DNA of 64,000 nucleotides, taken from assembly GCF_016743775.1 (NCBI RefSeq), contig NZ_JAEQMY010000003.1, forward strand, positions 62,001-126,000, given 5' to 3'. A model generated the notes under the pieces. That model was not told the DNA's origin. It saw nothing but the letters and a program-made list of their open reading frames with translations, and did no database searches. Positions 52,172 to 62,854 of the stretch are shown piece after piece (within the stretch, counting starts at the first letter, position 1; each line of letters begins with the position of its first letter). The position numbers and the translations under genes are program-made. This DNA comes from Microvirga aerilata. Its GTDB lineage: Bacteria > Pseudomonadota > Alphaproteobacteria > Rhizobiales > Beijerinckiaceae.

Positions 52172-52311
52172 TGGACTGACAGGGCTGAGGTAGCAGCCTG
52201 TGAGGCAGGAAGCAAGTTCCATACAAATGTAAATATTAAGTGTCCCAGCGCACCGCAACCAACCCTCGATTCTGGAATTGTCAGCCAAACGGTAATCACG
52301 GAGTTGGTACC

Positions 52312-52623
52312 ATGAAGACCCTAGGGGCTTCTCTTCAGAAGAGGATTTCGCCGCTCAGCGGCGGTCTTAAGTTTTTCGCCGTTCTGTCGCTCGTGGCAGG
52401 CTTCGGGCTTGCTGCAGAATCGGTCCAGGCCGCTCCCGCAGGACATGGCGCAGCGGCTAAGCCGAGCAAGGAGCCGGTCACGGCCGTCGCCGCCAAGGAT
52501 GTGGAAACCACGTCCTCGGTAGGGTCCGCTACGGGCAGCGATCCTTATTGCAACATCTCCCGCAAACGCCTTTTCGTCGAAGGCGAGGGCTGGATCGTCC
52601 GCCGCGTGACGACCTGCTACTGA
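52312..52623 (+). CDS. Small secreted or membrane-anchored protein
   Basis: 103 residues. A basic start (MKTLGASLQKRISP) precedes a signal-like helix (LKFFAVLSLVAGFGLAAES), followed by a low-complexity Ala/Lys stretch and a C-terminal domain with cysteines (DPYCNISRKRLFVEGEGWIV, TTCY). Family unknown. ATG at 52312 has GGAG nearby. A terminator shared with the MHS gene follows. Confidence 0.6.
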   Translation: MKTLGASLQKRISPLSGGLKFFAVLSLVAGFGLAAESVQAAPAGHGAAAKPSKEPVTAVAAKDVETTSSVGSATGSDPYCNISRKRLFVEGEGWIVRRVTTCY

Positions 52624-52649
52624 GCACAAGGATCCCTTCAGCCCAAATG

Positions 52650-52678
52650 AAAAGCCCCGCCGCGAGGCGGGGCTTTCC
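52650..52678. terminator. Bidirectional terminator between convergent genes
   Basis: AAAGCCCCGCC/GGCGGGGCTTT stem with GCGA loop, flanked by A- and T-runs on both sides. Confidence 0.85.
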
Positions 52679-52702
52679 CTGTTCCGAGAGGTCGACAGAG
52701 GC

Positions 52703-54421
52703 TTAGCGCCTCGGGCTGGCGCCCTCGTAGGTCATGATATCCCGGTCCTTGGTCTCCGGCACGAAGAGGAGGCCGACCACGAAGGTTACCAGAGCGATCA
52801 CGATCGGATACCAGAGGCCGTAGTAGATGTCGCCGGTCGCCGCCACCATCGCGAAGGCTGTGGGAGGCAGAAGGCCGCCGAACCAGCCGTTGGCGATGTG
52901 GTAGGGAAGGGACATGGCCGTGTAGCGGATGCGGGTCGGGAAGAACTCGACCAGGGCCGCGGCGATCGGGCCGTAGACCATCGTGACGTAGATCACGAGA
53001 ATCGTCAGGATGCCGATGGCCTTGAGAGCCTGAGCGTTGCCCAGGGCATCAAAGAAGCCGCCGACCTTCAGGATGGTCGGGTCGCCTGCCTTCGGATAGC
53101 CCGCCTCTGCAGCCGCTGCCGTGAAGGCCGTGATGTTGGCCGGAATGGCCGGGGCAATCGGGGTCTCCTTGCCGTTGAAGGTGACCTTCGGGGCAGTGCC
53201 GGCCGCAGCCGGAACCAGCTCGTACTTGACCGCCGAGCGGGCCAGGGCCACGCGGGCGATGTCGCACGGTGCGGTGAAGGTGCGAATGCCGACCGGATCG
53301 AACACCGAGCCGCAGGTGGCAGGATCAGCCACAACCTGAACCTTCGCGGTCTCAAGCGCTTGGTTGAGACGTGGGCTGACCACGTTCGTGAGAGCGCCGA
53401 AGAGCGGGAAGTAGGTGATCGCGGCGATTAGGCAGCCGCCGAGAATCACCGGCTTGCGGCCGATCTTGTCCGACAGCGCGCCGAAGAACACGAAGCCGCC
53501 GGTGCCCAGGATCAAGGACCAGGCGATCAGCACGTTCGAGGTGAGCAGGTCGACCTTCAGGATGCTCTGGATGAAGAACAGGGCATAGAACTGGCCCGTG
53601 TACCACACCACGGCCTGGCCGATCGCCAAGCCGATCAGGGCGATGATCACCATCTTGGCATTGCCCCACTGGCCGAAAGCCTCTTTCAGAGGAGCCTTCG
53701 ACTGCGTGCCCTCTTCCTTCATCTTCTTGAAGGCCGGAGACTCGTTCATCTGGAGGCGAATCCAGACCGAAATGCCGAGCAGCACCACCGAGAGCAGGAA
53801 CGGAATGCGCCAGCCGGCAATGGGCCAGCCCTCGCCCGTCTGGAAGCCCTGCTCACCCATCCATACGCGCAGCATGAGGATGACCACGAGGGACAAGAGA
53901 AGACCGACGGTCGCGGTGATTTGGATGAAGCTGGTGTAGAAGCCACGGCGGCCGACGGGAGCGTGCTCCGCCACATAGACCGCAGCACCGCCGTACTCGC
54001 CACCGAGCGCCAAGCCCTGGAGCATGCGCAGCGCAATCAGAACGACCGGGGCGATCCAGCCGATCTGATTGTAGCTGGGCAGAAGACCCACCAGGAAGGT
54101 CGAGCAGCCCATAATCAGAATGGTGATGAGGAAGGTATATTTCCGGCCGACGAGATCGCCGATGCGCCCGAAGAAGATGGCGCCGAAGGGACGCACGAGG
54201 AAGCCCGCCGCGAAGGCCAGAAGCGCAAAGACGTTACGGGTCGTCACATCGAAGGCGGAGAAGAACTGCGCGCCGATGATCGTTGCGAGAGATCCGTAAA
54301 GATAAAAGTCGTACCATTCGAAGACGGTGCCGAGGGAGGAGGCCAGAATGACCTTCTTCTCCTCTCGCGTCATCGGCCGCGTTGCGGCGGCCGAATGCGG
54401 CGTGGTTGCTGCTGTTGCCAT
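52703..54421 (-). CDS. MHS-type (metabolite:H+ symporter) MFS transporter with large periplasmic insert
   Basis: 572 residues, starting at ATG 54421 after GGAAGGGAACCC. The first helices (VFEWYDFYLYGSLATIIGAQ) and RIGDLVGRKYTFLITIL plus GGEYGGAAVYVAEHAP mark the MHS family, which includes proline/betaine and ketoglutarate symporters. Between about residues 350 and 460 is an insert with two cysteines (PATCGSVFDPVG, APCDIARV) not found in the compact members I know, probably periplasmic. Substrate unknown. Confidence 0.87.
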   Translation of the reverse strand: MATAATTPHSAAATRPMTREEKKVILASSLGTVFEWYDFYLYGSLATIIGAQFFSAFDVTTRNVFALLAFAAGFLVRPFGAIFFGRIGDLVGRKYTFLITILIMGCSTFLVGLLPSYNQIGWIAPVVLIALRMLQGLALGGEYGGAAVYVAEHAPVGRRGFYTSFIQITATVGLLLSLVVILMLRVWMGEQGFQTGEGWPIAGWRIPFLLSVVLLGISVWIRLQMNESPAFKKMKEEGTQSKAPLKEAFGQWGNAKMVIIALIGLAIGQAVVWYTGQFYALFFIQSILKVDLLTSNVLIAWSLILGTGGFVFFGALSDKIGRKPVILGGCLIAAITYFPLFGALTNVVSPRLNQALETAKVQVVADPATCGSVFDPVGIRTFTAPCDIARVALARSAVKYELVPAAAGTAPKVTFNGKETPIAPAIPANITAFTAAAAEAGYPKAGDPTILKVGGFFDALGNAQALKAIGILTILVIYVTMVYGPIAAALVEFFPTRIRYTAMSLPYHIANGWFGGLLPPTAFAMVAATGDIYYGLWYPIVIALVTFVVGLLFVPETKDRDIMTYEGASPRR

Positions 54422-54656
54422 AGGGTTCCCTTCCATTCATGTGCCCGGTGATCCGGGTTCTGGGCCACAAGCCATGCAGGGCAGGCTGAGGCCGAGGCAT
54501 CGTGGCCGCGCAGGGCGATCAAGATTCCATCATGCAGGAGGCTAACCTCGAACGTTCTTTCCACAATTCTCAATTGGTATTTGCGACTTCCGTCTAAGAA
54601 GCGGACGGGACGGCAAAAATATCAAGCCTCAGCAAAGGCTTAAGGCGTCGAGCCTG

Positions 54657-55481
54657 TCATTCTCCCGCGCCCTTTGCGGCGCCCTTGACCACAGCATAAA
54701 GGGAGATCGCCGCCGCATTGGAGACATTCAGGCTCTTGATGGCGCCTGGCATGTCCAATCGGCCGATCACATCGCAGCAGTCCCGTGTCCTCTGGCGCAG
54801 GCCCTTGCCCTCGGACCCCAGCACAAGAACAACCGGCAGGCTGATCTTAACTTCGCTCAGATCCGCTTCGCCCGAAGAATCGAGGCCGATGCGCTGGAAT
54901 CCGCGTTTGCCGAGCTCCGTCAGGGTATCGCCCAGGTTGCGAACGATCATGAAGGGCACGTGCTCCAGCCCGCCCGAGGCCGATTTGGCCAGAACGCCGG
55001 TGGCCGACGGGCTGTGGCGCGCGGTGGTGATGATGGCCTCCACATCAAAGGCAGCGGCCGTGCGCACGATGGCTCCCACATTGTGGGGATCGGTGATCTG
55101 ATCCAGGGCCAGCACCACCCGCTGACGGCTGAGGGTGTCGACGGACGGGGAGGGAAGGGGATCCGCCTCCAGATAAAGGCCCTGATGCACGGCGTCCGGC
55201 TCCACGAGACGGTTGATCTCGTCAGGACGGACGATCTCTGGTTCGAGCGGCAGGGGGGCGCCCAGCTCCTCGTTCAGGCGCCGCGCCGAGTTTTCCGTCG
55301 CCAGGAGGCGGCGAATCGTTCGCTTGCCGTTGCGCAAAGCTTCCGCAACCGGGTGCCAACCGTAGAGAACGGTGGTGTCGACCTCGAAATTCGGCCGTCT
55401 CGCCTGGGGATCGCGGCGGCCGGATTTCCCGTGCGGGCGCTGGAATCTTGGCTTTCGGGATTGATGGGGGCGCTCGCTCAT
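54657..55481 (-). CDS. rlmB: 23S rRNA (guanosine-2'-O)-methyltransferase
   Basis: 274 residues: a basic leader (HQSRKPRFQRPHGKSGRRD), a substrate-binding domain starting at LYGWHPVAEALRNGKR, and the SpoU SPOUT domain with DQITDPHNVGAIVRTAAAF, VLGSEGKGLRQRTRDCCD and IKSLNVSNAAAISLYAV. It methylates G2251 in the peptidyl-transferase region. The gene is monocistronic, divergent from the tRNA cluster. Confidence 0.93.
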   Translation of the reverse strand: MSERPHQSRKPRFQRPHGKSGRRDPQARRPNFEVDTTVLYGWHPVAEALRNGKRTIRRLLATENSARRLNEELGAPLPLEPEIVRPDEINRLVEPDAVHQGLYLEADPLPSPSVDTLSRQRVVLALDQITDPHNVGAIVRTAAAFDVEAIITTARHSPSATGVLAKSASGGLEHVPFMIVRNLGDTLTELGKRGFQRIGLDSSGEADLSEVKISLPVVLVLGSEGKGLRQRTRDCCDVIGRLDMPGAIKSLNVSNAAAISLYAVVKGAAKGAGE

Positions 55482-55673
55482 GGGTCTCGGATCTCACGGG
55501 TTGATAGAGGGGCCATAGCACAGGGCAGCCCCATGCACGACCCGTTCTATTTCGTTGCGCTTTGAGGTTGACACCGGCCATGCAGGTCACCATAAGAGCG
55601 CCACGGAACGCTTGGCCTCGGCGAAGTGGTCCACAGAACGGCCTCGGCGTTTTGCGTTCGGGTTGGGTTCTAA

Positions 55674-55758
55674 GGGGGAATGTCCCGAGCGGCAAAGGGG
55701 GCGGACTGTAAATCCGCTGGCTATGCCTTCGTAGGTTCGAGTCCTACTTCCCCCACCA
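55674..55758 (+). tRNA. tRNA-Tyr (anticodon GUA)
   Basis: Class II cloverleaf with GGGGGAA/TTCCCCC acceptor, anticodon GTA in ACTGTAAAT, a long variable arm and an encoded CCA (55756-55758). Confidence 0.95.
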
Positions 55759-55775
55759 CCCAATCAGAAGGGTAC

Positions 55776-55849
55776 GCGGGTGTAGCTCAATGGTAGAGCA
55801 GCAGCCTTCCAAGCTGAATACGAGGGTTCGATTCCCTTCACCCGCTCCA
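55776..55849 (+). tRNA. tRNA-Gly (anticodon UCC)
   Basis: GCGGGTG/CACCCGC acceptor, anticodon TCC in CTTCCAA, T-loop TTCGATT and encoded CCA. It lies 17 bases after tRNA-Tyr, a tandem tRNA cluster before tuf. Confidence 0.95.
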
Positions 55850-55913
55850 CCTTTGTAACTTCTGATCCTCCCAATTTTACATCAGCCGACCAGACTAAGG
55901 GGCAGGTTTTTTT

Positions 55914-56519
55914 ATGTTGTTTAGATGCATCGTTATATCGGAAAGTTGCTTGTTCCTGATAGGTTGCCTTTCCGTCGCGCCTCATAGCTTGGCTTTCGAG
56001 GATTTCGGCAGGTATCGGCTCACCGAAGTTGTGGTCGAAGGCGCTGAGGTCATCCGCTCATGGCCCAGTGAAGAGGAGCGCTTCCTCCAGTCGAATGCCG
56101 CCGACCCCGAGATCGCCAGCCGGATCAAATCCGAGCCCGCATCCAACTTCCCGCAGGTGACTGCTCATTTCCAGCAGGTCCTGACCGCCAGAATCAACAA
56201 CGAGCTTGGTAGCCTGATTGCGCCGGTCTTCACCGGAAAACAGCCAGTCCGGGCCGTCGTTCGCTTGAAAGTTTTCGACATTCCATCTGTCGCCAGGCGC
56301 GTCTTCGTGGACAACGACGCCAAGATTCAGGCCGACATCGATATTCTCGACAAGGCGACGGGTCGGCTCATTCTGCGGTACAATGGCCGTCTGGAAACGA
56401 AAAAGCTGATCGGCGGTCTCGCCACCGGGATTGCTCTGGCTTTCGAAGGATCGGACCTTGGTTATTCGATGATCACCGATTATCTGTCCGCCTATCGAAA
56501 CTGGCTCTTGCGTAACTGA
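55914..56519 (+). CDS. Secreted or lipoprotein-like protein of unknown family
   Basis: 201 residues; the start MLFRCIVISESCLFLIGC could carry either a lipobox (LIGC) or a signal peptide ending near PHSLAF. The body is beta-rich with AVVRLKVFDIPSVARRVF and QADIDILDKATGRLILRY segments and two possible helices at the end. I do not recognise it. It is squeezed between tRNA-Gly and tuf on the same strand, with no terminator before it, and may be transcribed with the tRNAs. Confidence 0.7.
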   Translation: MLFRCIVISESCLFLIGCLSVAPHSLAFEDFGRYRLTEVVVEGAEVIRSWPSEEERFLQSNAADPEIASRIKSEPASNFPQVTAHFQQVLTARINNELGSLIAPVFTGKQPVRAVVRLKVFDIPSVARRVFVDNDAKIQADIDILDKATGRLILRYNGRLETKKLIGGLATGIALAFEGSDLGYSMITDYLSAYRNWLLRN

Positions 56520-56587
56520 GCAAAGAGCCCTATTGGGCGGCACGAGTTTGCCGTTCACGTATGAAAGCGTGTCAAGGATCATAGGAC

Positions 56588-57778
<1,191 letters not shown>

Positions 57779-57786
57779 TACCGATC

Positions 57787-57810
57787 CAGGTGGCGGTTTT
57801 CCGCCACCTG
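57787..57810 (+). terminator. Perfect hairpin after tuf
   Basis: CAGGTGGCGG/CCGCCACCTG, 10 base pairs with TTTT loop, 8 bases after the tuf stop. There is no U-run after it, so it may act as a weak terminator or a processing site before tRNA-Trp. Confidence 0.6.
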
Positions 57811-57821
57811 TTGACCGCCGG

Positions 57822-57898
57822 AGGAGTGTAGCTCAATCGGCTAGAGCACCGGTCTCCAAAACCGGGGGTTGGGGGTTCGAGTCCCTCCACTCCTGCCA
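57822..57898 (+). tRNA. tRNA-Trp (anticodon CCA)
   Basis: AGGAGTG/CACTCCT acceptor, anticodon CCA in TCTCCAAAA, T-loop TTCGAGT, encoded 3' CCA. The position between tuf and secE is conserved in many alphaproteobacteria. Confidence 0.95.
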
Positions 57899-58060
57899 GC
57901 GGTCGACAAAGCAGGCGTTTTGCGTTAGAGAGCGCCCCATCGATGGTTTAGACAGGCGGCGCGGGGCTCAAAAGCAGCTCCGCGCCCCTTCAATTTGGGC
58001 CCAAGCGTGCCCTTAGAGGACGTTCGCAGCCGCTCTCAAAGCGACGTGCACGTAGGTGAA

Positions 58061-58261
58061 ATGGCGAAGACGAACCCGTTCGATTTCATACAGCAGGTCC
58101 GCTCGGAAGCCGCGAAGGTGACCTGGCCGACGCGCAAGGAGACCATGATCACGACCGCGATGGTGTTCGTGATGGTGGTGGTTGCCAGCGTGTTCTTCCT
58201 GGTCGTCGATCAGGCTATCGGCTGGGGCGTGCGCTCGGTGCTTCTCGGGCTTGGCGGTTAA
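58061..58261 (+). CDS. secE: Preprotein translocase subunit SecE
   Basis: 66 residues: MAKTNPFDFIQQVRSEAAKV, the TWPTRKETMITTAMVF motif and one membrane helix. SecE is an essential part of the SecYEG channel. Its short single-helix form is usual in alphaproteobacteria. nusG begins 12 bases after its stop, so both are one transcript. Confidence 0.97.
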   Translation: MAKTNPFDFIQQVRSEAAKVTWPTRKETMITTAMVFVMVVVASVFFLVVDQAIGWGVRSVLLGLGG

Positions 58262-58273
58262 GGGGTGGATGCA

Positions 58274-58807
58274 ATGACGAAGCGTTGGTACATCGTCCAT
58301 GCCTATTCGAACTTCGAGAACAAGGTCGCCCAGTCGATCAAGGATCAGGCGGCGCAGCGCGGTCTCGAGGACAAGTTCGACGAGGTCATGGTGCCCACCG
58401 AGAAGGTGGTCGAGGTGCGTCGCGGCCGTAAGGTCGATACGGAGCGCAAGTTCTTCCCGGGCTACGTGCTGGTGAAGTGCGACCTCACCGACGAAGTCTA
58501 CCACCTCATCAAGAACACCCCGAAGGTGACGGGCTTCCTAGGCGCCGACAAGTCCAAGCCGGTTCCGATCCCGGACCGCGAGGCCGAGCGGATCAAGGGG
58601 CAGGTGGCCGAGGGTGTCGATCACCCGAAGCCCTCCGTCAGCTTCGAGATCGGCGAGCAGGTTCGTGTCTCCGACGGTCCTTTCGCCTCCTTCAACGGCG
58701 TCGTCGAGGAAGTCGACGATGCCCGGGCCCGCCTTAAGGTGGCGGTGTCCATCTTCGGCCGCGCTACGCCGGTCGAGCTCGAATACGGTCAGGTCGAAAA
58801 GATCTGA
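58274..58807 (+). CDS. nusG: Transcription antitermination factor NusG
   Basis: 177 residues: the NGN domain (WYIVHAYSNFENKVAQSIKD, FPGYVLVKC, NTPKVTGFLG) and the KOW domain (EQVRVSDGPFASFNGVVEEV). It binds RNA polymerase and, with ribosomes or Rho, couples transcription, translation and termination. GTG and ATG upstream of 58274 are in frame, but the ATG here matches the usual start. Confidence 0.98.
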   Translation: MTKRWYIVHAYSNFENKVAQSIKDQAAQRGLEDKFDEVMVPTEKVVEVRRGRKVDTERKFFPGYVLVKCDLTDEVYHLIKNTPKVTGFLGADKSKPVPIPDREAERIKGQVAEGVDHPKPSVSFEIGEQVRVSDGPFASFNGVVEEVDDARARLKVAVSIFGRATPVELEYGQVEKI

Positions 58808-58983
58808 TCTGACCGGAAGGGAAGTGACACCTGTCCGGTGACACTTTCCAGGCTCCTTGAAGGGAGCTTTCATCCGCGGGAGGTCTGCCCGGTTGCCATC
58901 CGGGGAAACCAGGCTGCACCGCGATCTGCAACTGCCATGCCGCCTGGTTGGCTCCGGGCGGGTGGTCCATTAGGAGCAGTCCT

Positions 58984-59412
58984 ATGGCAAAGAAAATCTC
59001 GGGCTACGTTAAGCTTCAAGTGCCCGCAGGCGCAGCCAACCCGTCACCGCCGATCGGTCCGGCGCTCGGTCAGCGCGGCCTGAACATCATGGAATTCTGC
59101 AAGGCCTTCAACGCGAAGACCGCGCAGATGGAGAAGGGCACCCCGATCCCGGTGATCATCACCGCGTATCAGGACCGTTCCTTCACCTTCGAGATGAAGC
59201 AGCCTCCGGTCTCGTACTGGCTCAAGAAGGCCGCGAAGATCGACAAGGGTTCGCAGACCCCCGGCAAGGGCGGCAATGTGGGCCGCGTGACCCGCGACCA
59301 GATCCGCGAGATCGCCGAGAAGAAGATGGTCGATCTCAACTGCGACACCGTTGAATCCGCCATGGCCATGATCGAGGGCTCCGCGCGCTCGATGGGCATG
59401 GAAGTGGCTTAA
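58984..59412 (+). CDS. rplK: 50S ribosomal protein L11
   Basis: 142 residues: [20 protein letters not shown] at the start, [32 protein letters not shown]11 forms the GTPase-associated centre with 23S rRNA. It begins a pair with rplA, which starts 10 bases later. A leader of about 170 bases before it holds hairpins and may be the site of L1 autoregulation. Confidence 0.98.
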   Translation: MAKKISGYVKLQVPAGAANPSPPIGPALGQRGLNIMEFCKAFNAKTAQMEKGTPIPVIITAYQDRSFTFEMKQPPVSYWLKKAAKIDKGSQTPGKGGNVGRVTRDQIREIAEKKMVDLNCDTVESAMAMIEGSARSMGMEVA

Positions 59413-59422
59413 GGAGGGCATG

Positions 59423-60124
<702 letters not shown>

Positions 60125-60152
60125 TCAGCTAGATAGTTCCAGCTACTTCATG

Positions 60153-60185
60153 AAACCCGACGCTCGCGTCGGGTTTCTTTTTCTC
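60153..60185 (+). terminator. Strong Rho-independent terminator after rplA
   Basis: AAACCCGACGC/GCGTCGGGTTT, 11 base pairs with a 2-base loop, followed by CTTTTTCTC. It should separate rplK-rplA from the downstream genes. Confidence 0.9.
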
Positions 60186-60266
60186 ATTTACTCAACTATT
60201 GATTGAACTATTTATAGATACAGCATTCTGCCTAGTGGTCTGAAGCTACAAAAAAGGGTGCTTGAA

Positions 60267-61184
60267 ATGAGCCTTGAAGATTGGACCCGTGAATACTCTC
60301 AGACACTCTACTTGCGCAAATTGAGTGATGATGGCCTTCAACAGCGTTTCGACGATATCAGCAAGAACCTGTGGAGCACGGGAAAGGATAATGAGGTAAC
60401 GCCGCCAAGGAGCACTGAGAACAGACAGCGGCTACTGCGCCTCCTTGTGCATTACAGAGCGGAGTGCATACGTAGAGGAAAGTCATGGACCTGGGATTCC
60501 GAAACGGAGATCCGCCGCGAAGCCTCCAAACATTACGCCCCTCCTAGGCTGACGAAGCCTTTCACAGGGAAGCCGGCATGCCTTGCGAAGTTCGGGAAAC
60601 GCATACATCTTCGGAATTCTCTTGAGCGAGGGGCGCTTAGAGTCTCGTTGGCCAGTACCTACAATGATCCTTCCCTTAACCCTGCTCAGCGTGATGACGA
60701 GCTGATGCATATATCGAGGACTCCAAATAGCCAGTTCGCGATGCGCTTGAACGGGCTTGATGAAACTGGCGAAAGGATCTCGATAACTCCCCAGCCAGTG
60801 GAGTCTTTTCGGGGAATCAGAACTTCTGACCTTTATGTCTGGTGCTGTTCAGCTGCATATGATGCGCGCATTTTTAGTGATTTCGTCTAGTATGACGCCG
60901 TTCTGATCATCCGGAACGAGCAAAAGTTCCGTCAAAGATTGAAGGATGCCGTGACGCAGCGGCTACCGGAATGTACGATGGTAGATGGACGTGTGGAATA
61001 TTATGATCCACATGACATAGATCCAACTCTATTTCGGCCGTTTTTCGCAAATTAATTCAACTACTTATATCAAAATGAACATCGGTTTATCTGGGAGGTG
61101 AAATCTGGGAAACAACCGCCATTTCTAGAAATTGAAGTTGGCTCGCTAACTGATATTGCTGAGCTTCTGGAGTTCGAGGCGTAG
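60267..61184 (+). pseudogene. Decayed gene of unknown function inserted between rplA and rplJ
   Basis: One frame from ATG 60267 (AAGGG 8 bases upstream; GTG 60258 possible) runs to 61184 but is broken by two in-frame stops, TAG at 60888-60890 and TAA at 61053-61055. Read through, about 305 residues form a coherent cytosolic protein: after the first stop YDAVLIIRNEQKFRQRL, YYDPHDIDPTLFRPFF, and after the second FNYLYQNEHRFIWEVK and LEIEVGSLTDIAELLEFE. Similar hypothetical proteins with a YQNExRFxW motif exist in bacteria, as I recall, with unknown function. Composition is AT-rich relative to the neighbours, suggesting transfer. The first part (207 residues) may still be translated. Confidence 0.7.
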
Positions 61185-61299
61185 CTGCGTTCGACATGTC
61201 AAGCTGCGCTGAGCCGAGTCGTTATCTAATGACGAAAATAACACTAAAAGCCCCTTGGCAAATGCTTCAGAAAGGCTTAATAGAACGCGTTGAGTTTCC

Positions 61300-61664
61300 A
61301 ATATAGGCCGAGGCTCCGCTTATGTGCGGGCCTCTGGCTGTGAATCCGCCCTGGAGACGGGGCGGTGACAGGCCGGAGAGCCAAAGGGTAACCTTTGGCC
61401 CGTTCCGGCTATGTCCTGTCCGAGACTGCAGGTGCTGGCTTGCCAGTTTAATTCGAAAGAGCCTGCATAGACGGGGAAGCCGAGTTTTATGCCTGTTAAC
61501 GCAGGCGACGAAGATCGGTTCGAACCATCTCACCCGGTGCGCCGCCAGGCGTCATGTGGGGGACAGGGCTTGCGAGAGCGTCGTTCATGATGCCTCGGAT
61601 GCAAGTCCGGGCCTTGAACGGCAAATGCAACCGGCGGATATTTCCGCCAACCGGAGAGAGCCCA
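61300..61664 (+). promoter_or_regulatory. Structured leader of rplJ, probable L10 autoregulatory element
   Basis: Several stems lie before rplJ: GAGGC..CGC/GCG..GCCTC near 61310-61335, CCGCCC/GGGCGG (61346-61365), and a nested hairpin in which GCCGGA/TCCGGC (61372-61377 with 61404-61409) encloses GCCAAAGG-GTAA-CCTTTGGC (61380-61399). The asymmetric internal loop resembles a kink-turn. In other bacteria the L10-L12 complex binds such a leader to limit its own synthesis; that it is the same here is inferred. Confidence 0.5.
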
Positions 61665-62183
61665 GTGGAAAGAGCAGCAAAGCGCGAGCTCGTCTCGACT
61701 CTCAACGACGTGTTCTCCAACACGAGCGTTGTCGTCGTTGCCCACTATGCGGGTCTTACGGTCGCCGACATGCAGAAGCTGCGCGCGCAGATGAAGCAGG
61801 TGGGTGCCACCGTCAAGGTCGCAAAAAACAGCCTCGCCAAAATCGCTCTCGAAGGCACGGACGTCGCGTCCATCACGGACCTTATGAAAGGTCCGACCCT
61901 GATCGCTTATTCGAGCGATCCGGTCGCGGCGCCCAAGGTCGCTGTCGATTTCGCCAAGGCCAACGACAAGCTCGTGATCCTTGGCGGCGCGATGGGCGCG
62001 ACCACCCTGAACGTGGACGGAGTGCGGGCGCTTGCCACTCTGCCGTCCCTCGATGAACTGCGCGGCAAGCTGGTCGGCCTTATCCAGGCTCCGGCTACCA
62101 AGATCGCTCAGCTCAGCACGGCGCCGGCGGCAAAGCTCGCCCGCGTGTTCGGGGCCTATGCCAAGACAGGCGAAGCGGCGTGA
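61665..62183 (+). CDS. rplJ: 50S ribosomal protein L10
   Basis: 172 residues beginning at GTG ([17 protein letters not shown]) after CCGGAGAG. The blocks [18 protein letters not shown] and [12 protein letters not shown] are typical. The C-terminus, ending [16 protein letters not shown], forms the helix that anchors L7/L12 dimers. rplL starts 52 bases later. Confidence 0.97.
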   Translation: MERAAKRELVSTLNDVFSNTSVVVVAHYAGLTVADMQKLRAQMKQVGATVKVAKNSLAKIALEGTDVASITDLMKGPTLIAYSSDPVAAPKVAVDFAKANDKLVILGGAMGATTLNVDGVRALATLPSLDELRGKLVGLIQAPATKIAQLSTAPAAKLARVFGAYAKTGEAA

Positions 62184-62235
62184 GGCCGTAACCTCAATCA
62201 TCAAACCGTTCGAACTGAACTTAAGGAACTAGAAA

Positions 62236-62610
62236 ATGGCTGATCTTGCCAAGCTCGTTGACGATCTGTCGTCGCTGACCGTTCTCGAGGCTGCCGAGCT
62301 CTCGAAGATGCTCGAAGAGAAGTGGGGCGTTTCCGCTGCTGCGGCTGTTGCCGTCGCTGCTGCTCCGGGCGGCGCTGCTGCTGCTCCTGTTGAAGAGCAG
62401 ACCGAGTTCACCGTCGTTCTTGCCGCCACCGGCGACAAGAAGATCGAGGTCATCAAGGAAGTCCGTGGCATCACGGGCCTGGGCCTCAAGGAAGCTAAGG
62501 ACCTCGTCGAAGGTGCGCCGAAGCCCGTCAAGGAAGGCGTCTCCAAGGACGAAGCCGAGAAGATCAAGGCGACCCTCGAGAAGGTCGGCGCCAAGGTCGA
62601 GCTCAAGTAA
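62236..62610 (+). CDS. rplL: 50S ribosomal protein L7/L12
   Basis: 124 residues: N-terminal dimerisation region ([20 protein letters not shown]), Ala-rich hinge ([18 protein letters not shown]), and C-terminal factor-binding domain ([20 protein letters not shown]). It recruits translation GTPases to the ribosome and is present in multiple copies per ribosome. Confidence 0.98.
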   Translation: MADLAKLVDDLSSLTVLEAAELSKMLEEKWGVSAAAAVAVAAAPGGAAAAPVEEQTEFTVVLAATGDKKIEVIKEVRGITGLGLKEAKDLVEGAPKPVKEGVSKDEAEKIKATLEKVGAKVELK

Positions 62611-62660
62611 TTTTGCGGCCTTAGCGGCTGCAGGATTACCCCGAGAAATCGGGCTCAAAA

Positions 62661-62699
62661 ACACACGGTCCCAGGCGTTTTTGCCTGGGGCCGTTGTGT
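62661..62699 (+). promoter_or_regulatory. Long hairpin between rplL and rpoB
   Basis: CCCAGGC/GCCTGGG stem with GTTTTT loop, extended by pairing of ACACACGG with CCGTTGTGT. Located 51 bases after rplL. In related operons this gap holds an attenuator or an RNase III site that sets the ratio of L12 to RNA polymerase; no T-run is present, so processing or partial attenuation is more likely than full termination. Confidence 0.5.
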
Positions 62700-62854
62700 C
62701 GTCAAAGAGGTCAAGCTTTTGGCGACGCTTGCAGGGGGCTCGGGAAGAGCCCGCATTGATGCGGTTTTCGGGCGGATATTGCCGCCGGGCGGCTAATCGA
62801 GGCACCTGACCCCACGGGGTTCTCGATTAGCTGTGTATGAGGAACGAGGTCCAG

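Noticed and set aside
52002-52193. Short frame GAGGEDRTPDL...
   Set aside because: This is the classic translation of a tRNA gene antisense strand; it overlaps tRNA-Thr.
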